A DNA stretch of 64,000 nt from Paramyrothecium sp. XJ0827. Taxonomy: Eukaryota > Ascomycota > Sordariomycetes > Hypocreales > Stachybotryaceae. Location: positions 1,054,001 through 1,118,000 of the forward strand of contig JAJFPB010000003.1 in assembly GCA_020881915.1 (NCBI GenBank). Direction: 5' to 3'. Below the pieces are notes generated by a model, which was given only the letters and a program-made list of their open reading frames with translations, was not told where the DNA came from and did not search any database. This document shows, in pieces, positions 63,212 through 64,000 of this stretch (position 1 is its first letter; each line of letters opens with the position of its first letter). Both the position numbers and the translations under genes were made by a program.

Positions 63212-63261
63212 CTGTCTCAATCAGTCTTAAATCCTCAAATGAATCTCTTAGGGCAACTCAC
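63212..63261 (-). other. 5' UTR intron of the Hce2 gene
   Basis: Minus-strand GTGAGT...GACAG of 50 bases with a GACTGAT branch point ends six bases before the ATG at 63205. A TATA-like element (63371-63379, minus) lies further upstream. Confidence 0.6.
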
Positions 63262-64000
63262 CGAAAGACTTGGAATTGACGGAGTACCAACGGTCGAGTG
63301 CCAAGGGTGATGGAGACAACGAGACTGAGTTGCTGAGTGACCAGGCAAAAGTTTTGGGAAGATTCCTCCCCTTTTAATACCTGCGGGGCGAATTCATCGT
63401 CGGTTTAAAAATCATCAGCACCTAGTTCATCTTGTTCTAGACTCGGGTATTGATGTTCGAGGCTATGGTATCAATCCCTCGCTTCGACACTAAATCCAAT
63501 GGGCTTATCTCATTCCACCCAAGATCCGTGTACCAACTTTGAGGACAAGGGATGACTGATTCCTCCAAGAGAGGTTTCTAGATGATGAACCCGGCATGAT
63601 TCTAATGCAGGCAAGGGTATCATCCATCAAAACCTATGTTCCTTCGCCGAATCTCCCATACGATGGCGAATCGGATTATAGCCTCTTGGAGAGAACTGGG
63701 CCACTAGATCCTCTCCCGCTACTTGGCACCTACTTAGCAATGGTGTCGTGATACCATCGGAGTCGAAAAGGCTATTGCAATCTGACCCATTTAGCGGTGC
63801 TGGATGGGCCTTGCACTGAAGGCTCTAGGCTTTTTCGGTTTAAACCTGATTCTTTCCCGCGGCATGTATGGGAATCCTTGTGGTTCGTAGTGTGGAACTT
63901 GGATCTCAATCATCGAGGTCTGCCGCTCAGCTCGTCCTTGAGACCAATCAAATCAATGGGTCTGCTTCAGGGGGCGCCATTTCTTGCAGCTTCGCTTTCA
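63262..64000. other. Right-end intergenic region
   Basis: Upstream region of the Hce2 gene, then sequence without a supported gene up to the window end. Confidence 0.55.

Noticed and set aside
1..64000. CRISPR arrays, insertion sequences, prophage or other prokaryotic elements
   Set aside because: The window is clearly fungal nuclear DNA. I saw no spaced direct-repeat arrays, no transposase or reverse transcriptase frame and no long terminal repeats.

Overview
The window is nuclear DNA of a filamentous ascomycete (Pezizomycotina, most likely a Sordariomycete). The evidence is the short introns (about 50-110 bases) with GT...AG ends and CTAAC or CTGAC branch points, and the set of fungal families: HET, Zn2Cys6 factors, an H-type lectin, an Hce2 effector and a fungal EMC1. 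No prokaryotic or viral gene order is visible. All calls come from reading the sequence. No database search was run.

Left part, 1 to about 25.4 kb, looks like conserved core genome: GC-rich genes with long intergenic spaces. It holds a BTB/F-box-like protein (2821-5989), an SLC35F-type transporter (6631-7896), a leaderless GH16 protein (10137-11033), a small three-exon disordered protein (12221-12652), a secreted metallophosphoesterase/5'-nucleotidase (14626-16596), an SDR that has lost its catalytic Tyr and Lys (17613-18425), a six-cysteine secreted peptide (18956-19274) and EMC1 (21859-24827). An intron-containing tRNA-Ile(UAU) at 25434-25527 marks the edge of this part.

Right part, 25.5-64 kb, is AT-richer and reads as an accessory compartment. 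It starts with a co-oriented pair: a Helo-like/G-alpha-like fusion protein whose GTPase catalytic residues are replaced (26272-28458), and a membrane-anchored HET-domain protein (28925-31498). This looks like an allorecognition or cell-death module. A minus-strand run follows: a C2HC+Zn2Cys6 regulator (32006-33636) with an 18-bp perfect palindrome containing CGG-N4-CCG just upstream, an SDR with related sites in its promoter (34182-35082), a GNAT acetyltransferase and a secreted S33 peptidase. Then come a seven-exon CorA-like protein, a decayed GH18-type C-terminal remnant, an unknown membrane protein, an H-type lectin and a glycine-rich micro-protein.

At 49-54.4 kb lies a compact set that looks like nitrogen catabolism: an ACS-family (Dal5/Tna1-like) transporter, a divergent Asp/Glu/hydantoin racemase (Dcg1-like) and a Dal81/TamA-like Zn2Cys6 factor. 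GATA sites lie in the shared promoter. The right end has a broken AA9 start, a BTB protein, a broken Helo-like start, a berberine-bridge-type FAD oxidase and a secreted Hce2 (Ecp2-like) effector candidate. The relics at 43.1 and 55.1 kb carry stop or lost-start changes that single C-to-T or G-to-A transitions can explain, as expected from repeat-induced point mutation (inference).
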